DNA from: an uncultured Pelagibacteraceae bacterium | GTDB lineage: Bacteria; Pseudomonadota; Alphaproteobacteria; Pelagibacterales; Pelagibacteraceae | Length of the DNA: 64,000 nt | Direction: 5' to 3' | Assembly: GCA_902606835.1 (NCBI GenBank) | Contig: CACLHW010000003.1 | Location: 1-64,000 of the forward strand | In this document: one piece after another, positions 38,663-48,713 of the stretch | How the letters are laid out: each line of letters begins with the position of its first letter | How positions within the stretch are numbered: position 1 is the stretch's first letter | Position numbers and translations under genes: made by a program | The notes under the pieces: model-generated | The model's database searches: none | What the model saw: only the letters and a program-made list of their open reading frames with translations | What the model was told of the DNA's origin: nothing

Positions 38663-39925
38663 ATGTATTTTTGGTATAGATTTTTTACATACCTGTTTTA
38701 CCCGTTTGCTCCGATATATTTATATTTTAGAAAAATTAGGAAAAAAGAAGACCCAGTAAGATACAAAGAAAAATTATCAAAAATAAATATAGAAAGAGGT
38801 CAAGGTTTTTTAGTTTGGTTTCATGTTGCAAGCGTTGGAGAAGCGATGAGCATTCTTCCTTTGATAGATAGTTGTATAAGAGAGGAAAAAATTAATAGAA
38901 TCCTTATCACATCAATAACTTTAAGTTCAGGAAAAATATTAGAGAAAAGATTTAGCGGTAATTCTAAAATAAATCATCAGTTTTTACCTTTGGATATAAA
39001 TTTATTAATAAATAGATTTTTAAATCACTGGAAGCCAAATTTATCCATCTTTATTGACTCTGAGATATGGCCCAATCTAATTTTAAATATAAAAGAAAAA
39101 AAAATTCCTTTAATACTTCTTAATGCAAGAATAACAGAAAAAAGTTTTAATAGGTGGAAACTTGTTAAAAGTTTTTCAAAAAAAATATTTGAAAAATTTG
39201 ATTTATGCATAACATCTAACAGGGAAAGCGAAAATTTTTTAAAAGCATTGGGCTCAAAAAATATAAAAAATTATGGGAATCTTAAATTTTCAAATATTAA
39301 GGATAATATAAAAAATTTAGATGTTAATTTTTTAGATAAGATAAAAAATAGAAAAATTTGGTGCGCAGCTAGCACACATCCCACTGAAGAAGTAGTATGT
39401 GCAAAAGCGCATGTGGAGATTAAAAAAAATTATAATAATATTTTAACTATTATTATTCCAAGACATATAGATAGAGTTAAAGCAATAAAAGAAGAATTGC
39501 TTAAATTGAATATGAATGTTCTTTTAGCAACAGAAATAAATAGCTTTAGCGATAATACAGATATTTTATTGGTAAATTCTTATGGTGAGGCTGTTAAATT
39601 TTATAATATTTCAAAATATGTTTTTCTTGGAAAGTCATTGATAAAATCTTTAATGAAAAATAGCGGACAAAACCCTATTGAGCCGGCAAGGCTAGGATGT
39701 AAAATTTTCCACGGACCGTATGTTGCTAATTTCTTAGAAACGTATGATTACTTACAAAAACTGGGAGTTACTAAAAAAATAAACACCTCAAATGAGTTAG
39801 GCCTATCTTTAATTGAAGAATTTAAGAGTGACAAACCTAAAAATAAAGACATTGTAACAAAAATTGAAAATCATGGACAAAACATACTTAATAACGTGAT
39901 GATGGAATTGAAAAAATATATATAA
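38663..39925 (+). CDS. waaA: 3-deoxy-D-manno-octulosonic acid transferase
   Basis: VWFHVASVGEAMSILPLI; SEIWPNLI; GQNPIEPARLGCKIFHGPYVANF. Confidence 0.94.
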   Translation: MYFWYRFFTYLFYPFAPIYLYFRKIRKKEDPVRYKEKLSKINIERGQGFLVWFHVASVGEAMSILPLIDSCIREEKINRILITSITLSSGKILEKRFSGNSKINHQFLPLDINLLINRFLNHWKPNLSIFIDSEIWPNLILNIKEKKIPLILLNARITEKSFNRWKLVKSFSKKIFEKFDLCITSNRESENFLKALGSKNIKNYGNLKFSNIKDNIKNLDVNFLDKIKNRKIWCAASTHPTEEVVCAKAHVEIKKNYNNILTIIIPRHIDRVKAIKEELLKLNMNVLLATEINSFSDNTDILLVNSYGEAVKFYNISKYVFLGKSLIKSLMKNSGQNPIEPARLGCKIFHGPYVANFLETYDYLQKLGVTKKINTSNELGLSLIEEFKSDKPKNKDIVTKIENHGQNILNNVMMELKKYI

Positions 39926-39935
39926 ATAATCGTAA

Positions 39936-40865
39936 ATGAATTTTCTTAAACCAAAATTTTGGGATGAAGATAAAATTTCATTATTTTCTATTCTGCTTTT
40001 TCCAATTGCTTTAATAATAAAATTATTATCTTTTTTAAAAAATATCTTTGTTAAAAAAAAACAATTTAAAATTCCAATAATTTGTGTTGGAAATATTTAC
40101 ATAGGTGGAACTGGCAAAACCCCTGCGTCTATTGAAATATATTCAATTTTAAAAAGTTTAAATATGAATCCTGCCTTCATAAGAAAAGAATACGAATCTT
40201 ATAAAGATGAAGTAGAACTAGAAAAAGCAATAGGCTTTGTATACCAGAACAAAAAAAGAGTTGAGGCTGTAAAAAATGCTATTCAAAATAATATTGACGT
40301 TGCTATTCTAGATGATGGTTTTCAAGATTTTTCTATAAATAAAAGTCTTTCTATTGTTTGTTTTAATGAGAAACAATGGATTGGAAATGGATTTACTATT
40401 CCTTCCGGCCCTTTAAGAGAAGGTCTCAGCTCTTTGAAGAGAGCAAATTGTGCTTTAATAAATGGTGAAAAAAATACCAGTATTGAAAAAAAAATATATA
40501 ATGAAAATAAAGAAATAAAAATTTTTTATACAGAGTATAAAGCAAAAAATATTGATAAATTTAAAAATAAAAAAATAATAGCTTTTGCAGGAATTGGTAA
40601 TCCTATTAATTTTTTCGACTTGTTGGTAAAAAATGGTGTAGAATTAAGTGAAAAAATAATTTTTCCAGATCATTATAATTATTCTAAAGAAGAATTAGAT
40701 AAATTAGTAAATAATGCACAGGAAAAAAACGCAATTTTACTAACAACAGAAAAAGATTATTTTAGAATTAATCAAAACTTTAAAAAAGTTATAAATTATT
40801 TAAAAATAGAAGTTGAAATAAAAAATAAAAATAAATTCATTGAAGAATTAAAGAAAGTTATATGA
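39936..40865 (+). CDS. lpxK: Tetraacyldisaccharide 4'-kinase
   Basis: IICVGNIYIGGTGKTPASIEI; AILDDGFQDFSINKSLSIVCF; GPLREGLSSLKRA. Confidence 0.95.
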   Translation: MNFLKPKFWDEDKISLFSILLFPIALIIKLLSFLKNIFVKKKQFKIPIICVGNIYIGGTGKTPASIEIYSILKSLNMNPAFIRKEYESYKDEVELEKAIGFVYQNKKRVEAVKNAIQNNIDVAILDDGFQDFSINKSLSIVCFNEKQWIGNGFTIPSGPLREGLSSLKRANCALINGEKNTSIEKKIYNENKEIKIFYTEYKAKNIDKFKNKKIIAFAGIGNPINFFDLLVKNGVELSEKIIFPDHYNYSKEELDKLVNNAQEKNAILLTTEKDYFRINQNFKKVINYLKIEVEIKNKNKFIEELKKVI

Positions 40866-41737
40866 AACTAATAAAATATTTTTTTCAATTTATAATAATA
40901 ATATCCTTATATACTTTATTTAAAATTATAGGTCTTCGTAATGCGTCTTATATTGGAAGTTTGCTAGGAAAATTATTTGGTCCATTATTTAGGTCGAGTC
41001 AAATCACAAAAAAAAATATAAAAATTGGTTTAGGGGAACTAGATCAATATAAGGAAAATCAAATTATTCAATCTATGTGGTCAAATATAGGTAGAACCTT
41101 TGCTGAGTATGTTTTTTTAAAAGATTTTAGATTAAATAAAACAAACCCAAAACATATTATAATAAATGGAGCTCATTATTTAGATCAAATTAAAAAAAAT
41201 CATGAGAGTGTAATTTTTTATTCTGCGCATTTTGCAAACTTTGAACTTATGGCTATGGAGTTAGATAAATACGGAATTAAATGTGCTGCAATTTATAGAC
41301 CTCTTAATAATTTTTTTTTAAATCCTGTGATGGAATATTTGCGAATGAAATATATTTGCCCCAATCAAATACCTAAGGGGCGCAAAGGTATGAAAGAAGT
41401 AGTTAATAAAATTAAAAATGGCTATAGTATTGCCTTAATGGTAGACCAACGTCTCAGTGAAGGCCCCAGAATACCTTTTTTCGGTAAGCCAGCTCATACA
41501 ACAACAATTCCTGCTCAAATTGCAATAAAATATAATTGTAAATTAGTTCCTATTTTTATTGAAAGAAAAAATAGTATAAATTTTGAAATGACAATTTATG
41601 AACCGTATAAAATTGAAAAAACTGAAAGTGATGAAGAAGATATAAAAAATATAACACTTAAAATTAATAAAATTATAGAAAAAATGATAATTAAAAATCC
41701 AATGCAATGGATTTGGTCACATAATCGCTGGAAGTAA
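40862..41737 (+). CDS. lpxL: Lipid A biosynthesis lauroyl acyltransferase family
   Basis: IFYSAHFANFELMAMEL; MVDQRLSEGPRIPFFGKPAHT; WIWSHNRWK. Confidence 0.9.
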   Translation: MKLIKYFFQFIIIISLYTLFKIIGLRNASYIGSLLGKLFGPLFRSSQITKKNIKIGLGELDQYKENQIIQSMWSNIGRTFAEYVFLKDFRLNKTNPKHIIINGAHYLDQIKKNHESVIFYSAHFANFELMAMELDKYGIKCAAIYRPLNNFFLNPVMEYLRMKYICPNQIPKGRKGMKEVVNKIKNGYSIALMVDQRLSEGPRIPFFGKPAHTTTIPAQIAIKYNCKLVPIFIERKNSINFEMTIYEPYKIEKTESDEEDIKNITLKINKIIEKMIIKNPMQWIWSHNRWK

Positions 41738-41739
41738 AT

Positions 41740-42537
41740 ATGGAAAATTTAGATTTAATTAAAAGTATTGAAGAAAAATATCAATTTAAAATAAGCCCAA
41801 ACAAAAATATCAGGAAAGAATATTTTTATAGAGTTAAAAAAAAATATTATAAAATCTTTGGAAAAGAAAAAAAATTTTTAAGTTCAAATACAATTTTTAA
41901 AAATCTAGATAAAGATGAATATAATACTATAAAAATTTTATCAGAAATAGACAATATGTCTTCTATAGCCGTTGGTTTTATAATTAATCAAATAGCAAAA
42001 AAATTAGGCAGAAATGATATTTATTTAAATATAGGAATTTTTCGTGGTTTTAGTTTATTGGCGGGCATATTAAATACTGAATGTAAAGTATATGGTATAG
42101 ACAACTTTTCACATAACTATCATTTTGGTAATAAATTGCTAAAACCAGAAGATGATTCACAAGAAAATCTTAAATCAAAAGAATATTTTCTCTCTTATTT
42201 TAATAAGCATAAATCAGAAAATAAGCACAAGTTTTTTGAAATTGATTACAAAAAATTTTTTTCAAATTTTAACGAATATATAAATTTTTATTATTATGAC
42301 GCTGATCATTCTTATGAGAATCAACTAGAAAACCTTGAAATAGCTAACCAATTTTTAAAGAAAAATTCTATTATACTTGTAGATGATTATAATGAAGAAC
42401 CTGTTGAAAGAGCCACTTTAGATTTCATTTCAAAAAATTCAAATAAGTTCAAAATACTAAAAGAATTTAAAACTGCAAATAGATTTATACATCCAACTTA
42501 TGCAAATGGAATAATTTTATTTGAAAAACATTCTTAA
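41740..42537 (+). CDS. Putative class I SAM-dependent methyltransferase
   Basis: YLNIGIFRGFSLLAGIL; YYYDADHSYENQLENLEIANQFLKKNSIILVDDY. Confidence 0.7.
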   Translation: MENLDLIKSIEEKYQFKISPNKNIRKEYFYRVKKKYYKIFGKEKKFLSSNTIFKNLDKDEYNTIKILSEIDNMSSIAVGFIINQIAKKLGRNDIYLNIGIFRGFSLLAGILNTECKVYGIDNFSHNYHFGNKLLKPEDDSQENLKSKEYFLSYFNKHKSENKHKFFEIDYKKFFSNFNEYINFYYYDADHSYENQLENLEIANQFLKKNSIILVDDYNEEPVERATLDFISKNSNKFKILKEFKTANRFIHPTYANGIILFEKHS

Positions 42538-42566
42538 ATTAAATTTAAAAAAGTTGAGAAGAAATC

Positions 42567-43253
42567 ATGAATCAAGAAAAATACTTTAAAATTAATCCTA
42601 GTAGTGTTGATTATGCTTTAAAATGTAAAAGATGTCTTTGGCTATCTCACAGAGGAATTAAACTTGATGCTTTTTTTCCACCAATATTTAATGCCTTCGA
42701 TTTAATTCAAAAAAAATTTTTACTTTCACAATCGGTAAAAATTATGTCAAAAAATCTTTTGGAGGGACGTATTATGAAAGAATTAAATGGATTCATTGCC
42801 TCTTCAGTTTTAAAAGATAACAAGGGAAGATATTTTATAATAAACGGAAAAACTGATGTTGTAGTTGAATTCGACACTAACCCAAAAAAATATGGAATAA
42901 TTGATTTAAAAACTACAAACATTAACCTTTCAAAAATCCAAAATTATAAACTTCAATTAGAAAGTTATGCAACAATTTTTGAAAATCCTAACTCAAAAAC
43001 ACCAAAATTTTCTAATATAGAAGAAATAGGTTTATATCTTTTTGAGCCTAAGGAAATTACTAATATTTTAAATAAAAACTGTAATATGAAATTCGAAACT
43101 TTATACTTAAAAGGAAACAGGTGTCACGATCAACTATTAAAAAGGATAACAGATATTATTGACATCTACCTTATGAAACAGCCACCTGACTATAATCCAA
43201 ACTGTAGTAGTTGCAAATTTGTTTTGTCTTTAATTAAGGAAAAATATGTTTAA
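42567..43253 (+). CDS. PD-(D/E)XK (RecB/Cas4-like) nuclease family protein with CxxC...CxxC
   Basis: N-terminal SSVDYALKCKRCLWL; GKTDVVVEF...GIIDLKTTN...LQLESYA; C-terminal CSSCKF. Confidence 0.75.
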   Translation: MNQEKYFKINPSSVDYALKCKRCLWLSHRGIKLDAFFPPIFNAFDLIQKKFLLSQSVKIMSKNLLEGRIMKELNGFIASSVLKDNKGRYFIINGKTDVVVEFDTNPKKYGIIDLKTTNINLSKIQNYKLQLESYATIFENPNSKTPKFSNIEEIGLYLFEPKEITNILNKNCNMKFETLYLKGNRCHDQLLKRITDIIDIYLMKQPPDYNPNCSSCKFVLSLIKEKYV

Positions 43254-43288
43254 CCTGATTGTATTTTTTGTTAGACAAATTGATAAAA

Positions 43289-44353
43289 ATGAATCTTAAA
43301 AAAATAAATATTATTTATATGCTGCCAGCACACAAAAGTGCATCTGGTGGATCCAAAGTTATCTATCAACATAGCGAGTTAATAAATAAACTTAAAATTG
43401 GCAATATAACTTCTAATATTTTGCATTTAAAAAAAAGGAAAATAGATAAAATTTTATTATCTTTAAAAAAAAGAGTATTTAATAAACCTTCAAAAAAGTA
43501 CGGATGGCGAGGTAGCGAAATGGAGGTCGTAAAATCTTTTACACCTTCCTCATCTTGGACAAAAAATAAGATTCAAATTAAAAAAGATATGAATTTTAAT
43601 CCTAAAACTGATTTTGTAGTTCTTCCAGAAATATGGGCTCATTTCGCAAATGATTTTTTGATAAAAAAAAAAATAAAATACTCAATTTTTGTTCAAGGTT
43701 TCTATCATATGAACTCATTTTATGACCATAAAAAACTTTTTGAGGCTTATAAAAAAGCTGAACTCATTATCACCACATCTAAAGAAACTCATAAATGCTT
43801 AGAATTTATTTTTCCAAACAAAAAAAATAAAATTTTAAAAATTAATTTATCTTTTAATTATAAAAAATTCAAAATTCCTCATAGAAAAGATAATTTAATT
43901 ACATTTATGCCAAGAAAACTAATTGATCATTTTCATATACTTTCACTATTTTTGTTTAAAAAGTTGCCAAAAAAATGGAAAATGGAATCTTTGGGTAATT
44001 TAGATGAAAAAAAACTTTTTTTAAAACTTAGTAAATCAAAAATATTTTTATCTTTTTCTAATGCAGAAGGCTTTGGAATGCCTCCGCTTGAAGCAGCAAT
44101 TGCAGGTAATAAAGTTATTGGCTATACAGGTGGAGGTGGTAAAGAATATTGGCAAAAACCAATATTTGAAGAAGTTCAGTCTGGTGACATTAGGAGTTTT
44201 TCTGAAAAAATATTAAATGCAGTAAATAGTTTGCCTAAAAATTGGCACAAAAAAACTTTAAATCACAGAAGAAAATTAGCTAAAAAATATTCTGAAATTA
44301 ATGAAAAAAAACTAATTATAAAATTAGTTAAGAAAGTTTCTACCTTTTATTAA
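43289..44353 (+). CDS. Glycosyltransferase, GT4-like
   Basis: PAHKSASGGSKVIYQHSELI; LSFSNAEGFGMPPLEAAIAGNKVIGYTGGGGKEYW. Confidence 0.87.
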   Translation: MNLKKINIIYMLPAHKSASGGSKVIYQHSELINKLKIGNITSNILHLKKRKIDKILLSLKKRVFNKPSKKYGWRGSEMEVVKSFTPSSSWTKNKIQIKKDMNFNPKTDFVVLPEIWAHFANDFLIKKKIKYSIFVQGFYHMNSFYDHKKLFEAYKKAELIITTSKETHKCLEFIFPNKKNKILKINLSFNYKKFKIPHRKDNLITFMPRKLIDHFHILSLFLFKKLPKKWKMESLGNLDEKKLFLKLSKSKIFLSFSNAEGFGMPPLEAAIAGNKVIGYTGGGGKEYWQKPIFEEVQSGDIRSFSEKILNAVNSLPKNWHKKTLNHRRKLAKKYSEINEKKLIIKLVKKVSTFY

Positions 44354-45138
44354 TTTTTTATATTCAAAACTGTAGCTGGGTCTAGTCGGGTTTGAAACCA
44401 ATTAAGCCTTACATCTAAATGTGCCCCTGTTGATCTCCCTGTCGAACCAACAGTTCCTATAACATCTCCTTGTTTAACTTTTTGACCTTTTTTAACAAGT
44501 AACTTTTGCATATGCATGTACAAAGTTGAAACACCATGCCCATGGTCAAATATTAAAGTGCCGCCAGTATAAAATAAATCTGGTTCAGCTAATGTAACAA
44601 CTCCATCCAACATCGCTTTTATTTCTGTGCCTTCCTCAGCTGCAAAATCTATGCCGTAATGGGGCCATTTAGGTTTTCCGTTTAAAATTCTTTGACTTCC
44701 ATAAACTCCGGTTACAATTGCGTTTTCTAATGGATTAATGAATTTATTTTTAAAAAAAGTTAAGTTGCTGTTAATAGCTCTGGCCTCTCCTATCCATTTA
44801 TTTTCCCTTTTAATTCTCTCATAAACTTCTTCTGGGGGAGTGACTTTTTTTTCTTCCAGCCCGTCAATTCTTTGAATTTTATATTCTCTTTTAAAAACTT
44901 TTTTAACAATTTTTTTTTCATTTATCTTTATTACAACATCATTTTTTCTATCTCTGCCTAGCCCAAAAGCAAAATATCCATCGGGTGTAACTTTTACTTT
45001 TTTTTTATCAATAAAAACTTCGGAACCTGGTTCTGTTTTTCCGAGAATAAATGAACCTTGAATAAATTTGCCATCGAAAGTAGTTGCAAAACTTGAGGTT
45101 GTAATTAACAAAAAAAATAAACTTAATAGTATTCTCAT
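44350..45138 (-). CDS. M23 family metallopeptidase
   Basis: HYGIDFAAEEGTEIKAMLDGVVTLAE; HGHGVSTLYMHM; GSTGRSTGAHLDVRLNW. Confidence 0.93.
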   Translation of the reverse strand: MRILLSLFFLLITTSSFATTFDGKFIQGSFILGKTEPGSEVFIDKKKVKVTPDGYFAFGLGRDRKNDVVIKINEKKIVKKVFKREYKIQRIDGLEEKKVTPPEEVYERIKRENKWIGEARAINSNLTFFKNKFINPLENAIVTGVYGSQRILNGKPKWPHYGIDFAAEEGTEIKAMLDGVVTLAEPDLFYTGGTLIFDHGHGVSTLYMHMQKLLVKKGQKVKQGDVIGTVGSTGRSTGAHLDVRLNWFQTRLDPATVLNIKN

Positions 45139-45332
45139 TTATTATTTAATTCCTCATATCTCTGTTGTGCTTCTTTTGCAGAAAAATAAGCTTCCTGCAG
45201 TTCAACATTCCAATAAGTTAGCTTGTTAAGCGGAATATTTTTTCCAGAAACAGCGCAAACCACGTAGTCCCCTCTCTCGATAATCTCAAAATCGTTTGGA
45301 TTAAATTTAAGTTTTGCTTTATTTCCAATCAT
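45135..45332 (-). CDS. DUF2093 family protein
   Basis: KLKFNPNDFEIIERGDYVVCAVSGKNIPLNKLTYWNVELQEAY. Confidence 0.85.
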   Translation of the reverse strand: MIGNKAKLKFNPNDFEIIERGDYVVCAVSGKNIPLNKLTYWNVELQEAYFSAKEAQQRYEELNNK

Positions 45333-45363
45333 ATATATTTAAATATCAGAATATCTATAATAT

Positions 45364-46635
45364 ATGAATTTAGCTGTCATAGGAAGTGGTGGGCGAGAAC
45401 ATTCAATTTGTTATAAACTAAAACAGTCAACGAAAATTAAAAATTTATTTTGTATACCTGGTAATGCAGGAACTAATAAAATAGCCAAAAATATCAAAGA
45501 GGATATTTTAAATTTTGATAATCTTTATAAAATTATAAAGGAAAATAACATTGATTTAGTCATTGTTGGCCCAGAAGAGCCTTTGGTCAAAGGTTTGGTG
45601 GACTTTTTAAAAGAAAAAAAAATTAAAGTATTTGGTCCAGATAAATATGCATCTCAATTAGAAGGTTCAAAAGCATTTATGAAAAATTTGTGCAAAGAAA
45701 AAAATATTCCAACTGCAAATTTTGGTGTTTTTGATAATTATGAAAGTGCTTGCCAATTTATAAAAAAAAGCAAAACTCCAATAGTGGTGAAAGCTGATGG
45801 ACTCGCTGCAGGAAAAGGAGTATCGATATGCAGCACTCTGGAAGAAGCTTTTAAAAATACAAAAGAAATATTAGAAGGAAAATTTAAATCTTCAAATAAA
45901 GTAATATTAGAAGAATTTTTAGAAGGAGAAGAGTTAAGTTATTTTGTAATTGTTGATGAAAATTCTTACCAATTTTTTGGGTCAGCGCAAGACCATAAAC
46001 GTGTTGGAGAAAATGATACTGGTCCGAATACTGGTGGTATGGGAGCCTATTCTCCTTCTCCGCTGCTTTCAGGTCAGCTCGAAAAAAAAATAAAAAAAAA
46101 AATTATCGAACCTACTCTTAAAGCCCTTAAAGATTCTGGCCACCCTTATAAAGGTTTTTTGTATGCAGGTTTAATGGTATGCAAAGGCGAACCCCATCTA
46201 ATAGAATATAATATTAGAATGGGTGATCCTGAATGCCAAGCTTTAATGATGAGATTAGAAACTGATTTGGTAAAAATTATAGATTTAGCATTAGTGAATC
46301 AGATAAACAATATTGAAATTAAATGGTCAAAAAAAAATGCTTTAACAATTGTTTTGTGCGCAAATGGATATCCTTTTAAATATATTAAAGATAGCGAAAT
46401 AAAAAATTTATCTAATGTTTTGATAAACAAAGAAAATCAAATATTTCATGCTGGAACATATGAAAAAAATAATAAAATTTACTCGAATGGTGGAAGAGTA
46501 CTAAATGTAGTTTCTTTATCAAAAAATTTGATTGACGCCAGAAAAAAGTCTATTGCAAACATAAATATTGTAAATTGGTCAGATGGTTTTTATAGAAAAG
46601 ATATTGGTTGGAAGGCAACAAATAATAAAAAATAA
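45364..46635 (+). CDS. purD: Phosphoribosylamine-glycine ligase
   Basis: AVIGSGGREHSICYKL; GADGLAAGKGV-like VVKADGLAAGKGVSIC; QDHKRVGENDTGPNTGGMGAYSP. Confidence 0.97.
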   Translation: MNLAVIGSGGREHSICYKLKQSTKIKNLFCIPGNAGTNKIAKNIKEDILNFDNLYKIIKENNIDLVIVGPEEPLVKGLVDFLKEKKIKVFGPDKYASQLEGSKAFMKNLCKEKNIPTANFGVFDNYESACQFIKKSKTPIVVKADGLAAGKGVSICSTLEEAFKNTKEILEGKFKSSNKVILEEFLEGEELSYFVIVDENSYQFFGSAQDHKRVGENDTGPNTGGMGAYSPSPLLSGQLEKKIKKKIIEPTLKALKDSGHPYKGFLYAGLMVCKGEPHLIEYNIRMGDPECQALMMRLETDLVKIIDLALVNQINNIEIKWSKKNALTIVLCANGYPFKYIKDSEIKNLSNVLINKENQIFHAGTYEKNNKIYSNGGRVLNVVSLSKNLIDARKKSIANINIVNWSDGFYRKDIGWKATNNKK

Positions 46636-46637
46636 TT

Positions 46638-47207
46638 ATGAGAATAATATCTGGAAAACATAAAGGATTTTCTCTCTACTTGGCCGAAAAAGAAAAAACA
46701 AGGCCACTTAAAGACCGTGTCAGGCAAAGTGTATTTAATATGTTAGAACATTCAAATAAAATTTTATTTCAATTAGAGGGGGCTAAGATTTTAGATTTAT
46801 ATGCTGGAACAGGATCATTTGGTTTAGAATGTTTATCTAGAAAATCTAAATTCGTATATTTTGTAGAAAATGAAAAAAATACACGTAAAATTTTAGAAAA
46901 AAATATAAGAAAATTAAAATTAGATAATAAAGCTAAAATTTTTTTTAAAAATGTTTTTGAACTAATAGAAAAAAAATTTATTTTAAAAGAAAAATTTGAT
47001 TTAATTTTTTGTGATCCTCCTTTTAAAGATATGAATATTGAAAAATTAATTGAATTAATTTTTGAAAGAAAAATTCTTAACCAAAACGGTGTAATTATTT
47101 TACATAGAAATAAAAACAGTAATGACAAAATGATAAAAAAATTTAATATTCTAGATGAAAGAATTTATGGAATATCTAAAATAGTTTTTGGTAATTTTTT
47201 AAACTAA
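46638..47207 (+). CDS. rsmD: 16S rRNA (guanine(966)-N2)-methyltransferase
   Basis: MRIISGKHKGFSL; TRPLKDRVRQSVFNMLEH; LDLYAGTGSFGLECLSR; FDLIFCDPPF. Confidence 0.95.
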   Translation: MRIISGKHKGFSLYLAEKEKTRPLKDRVRQSVFNMLEHSNKILFQLEGAKILDLYAGTGSFGLECLSRKSKFVYFVENEKNTRKILEKNIRKLKLDNKAKIFFKNVFELIEKKFILKEKFDLIFCDPPFKDMNIEKLIELIFERKILNQNGVIILHRNKNSNDKMIKKFNILDERIYGISKIVFGNFLN

Positions 47208-48407
47208 AAACTTTTTTGTTTCAGTTTTAATCTGTTCGACAGCTGGCTGATTAAAAGGATTAACACCCATTAATCTGGATAAAAGAATTGTTTCTAAAAC
47301 AAAAAAAGTGATTATTTTTCCTAATTCCTCTTCATTATTTTTATTAAACAGAACATGTCTATAAGGAATTTTTTTTAATTTAAAAACGCTCTTTGTAGCT
47401 TTGTATTGTGCTCTAATTACAAAATCTATACTTTTATTCTTTAAAAAATTCATTTGGCTAGGAATAATATCTTTGGAAATTTTATATTTTTTTTCATTTT
47501 GTGAAGAATTAAAAAATGTAAAAAATTTATCTCTACGACCGTCCAAATAAAGTTGCAAAAGGCTGTGATGGTCTTTGGGACCAAAGGAAAGAGACGGATT
47601 AATACCTTTTTTATTTTTACCTAAACTTTCGGCAACAAGTTGTTGGTACCAATAACCAAGATCATTTAAATTTGAATCGTAATTTAATACAACAGAATTA
47701 TTAATACCGTTTTGGTTTAATGTGTAAATAGTTGCTACGTTTTGAATTAGAGATGAAACGAAATCTTTATTTTTAATTAAAACTTTTAAATTTTTGAACT
47801 TTTTTATATTTAAACCCATAAGAGCAGATGGAAACATACCAGCTTCTGAAAAGATTGAATATCTTCCTCCGATAAACTCTTTATGCTCTATAATTTCAGC
47901 ATTATATTTATTTGCAATTTCCATTAAATAATTGTCATTAATCTCAGTTATAATAATTAATTTATTTTTGATGATAGACTTTTGAAGTATTGAGCTTGCA
48001 TTAATTATTGTTTCAAGCGTGTTGCCTGACTTTGAAATAACTATAAAGCAGGAATTTTTTATGTTTTTTATGTTTCTATATTTAAAATTTAAATTCGAAT
48101 CCAAATTATCGAAGAAAAATACATTTTTTTTTATTTTTTTTTTAAAGAATGAATAAATGCATTTGGTTCCTAAAATTGAACCTCCCATGCCAATAATAAT
48201 AATATTTTTATATTTGGAATATTTTTTTACAGTATTGGATGAAAAATCTAATTCATAATCTTTTTCATAAGAAGTTAACATAGGAATCTTAAAGCTTTTT
48301 AAATCTGACTTTAAAGAATTAAATATTTTTTTTGTTTTTTTTATATTTGCTGAAAATTTCTTGGAGTTAGAAAAGTAATTTTTAAATAAATTATCTTTTT
48401 TAAACAT
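47199..48407 (-). CDS. pgi: Glucose-6-phosphate isomerase (short form)
   Basis: IIIIGMGGSILGTKCIY; FIVISKSGNTLETI; GGRYSIFSEAGMFP; QPAVEQIK. Confidence 0.92.
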   Translation of the reverse strand: MFKKDNLFKNYFSNSKKFSANIKKTKKIFNSLKSDLKSFKIPMLTSYEKDYELDFSSNTVKKYSKYKNIIIIGMGGSILGTKCIYSFFKKKIKKNVFFFDNLDSNLNFKYRNIKNIKNSCFIVISKSGNTLETIINASSILQKSIIKNKLIIITEINDNYLMEIANKYNAEIIEHKEFIGGRYSIFSEAGMFPSALMGLNIKKFKNLKVLIKNKDFVSSLIQNVATIYTLNQNGINNSVVLNYDSNLNDLGYWYQQLVAESLGKNKKGINPSLSFGPKDHHSLLQLYLDGRRDKFFTFFNSSQNEKKYKISKDIIPSQMNFLKNKSIDFVIRAQYKATKSVFKLKKIPYRHVLFNKNNEEELGKIITFFVLETILLSRLMGVNPFNQPAVEQIKTETKKFLV

Positions 48408-48713
48408 TTATTTTGATTGAATTTTTTTTAAAATGGATGTTTCTACTGATCCAGATGCTTCTGAATTATTTTCTGTGTTATTTTCCAAAGTATTTTCAAA
48501 AAGTAAATTTTCGTCTACTTTTTGAATTTCTTCATCAGGAGTTGGTAAATTTTCAAAATCCGGTGGTAATACAAGAGGATCTTTTTTCTTAACCAAAAAT
48601 TCCTCTGCGCTATTTGCTTTTTCCCCTGTTAATCCTCTTTTAACAGAATCAAATGTATTTGCGCACGAAGTTAAAAATAGTAATAAAAGTGCATAATTTA
48701 TTTTTTTAATCAT
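48408..48713 (-). CDS. DUF3035-like lipoprotein
   Basis: Lipobox LFLTSCAN; KKDPLVLPPDFENLPTP; between lspA and pgi. Confidence 0.78.
   Translation of the reverse strand: MIKKINYALLLLFLTSCANTFDSVKRGLTGEKANSAEEFLVKKKDPLVLPPDFENLPTPDEEIQKVDENLLFENTLENNTENNSEASGSVETSILKKIQSK

Noticed and set aside
42567-43253. CRISPR-Cas system suggested by the Cas4-like protein
   Set aside because: No direct-repeat array and no cas1/cas2 or effector genes in the window.
47199-47207. 9-bp convergent overlap of rsmD and pgi, and similar 1-11 bp overlaps (atpF/CDGSH, glycosyltransferase/M23 peptidase)
   Set aside because: Common in streamlined genomes; not individually remarkable.
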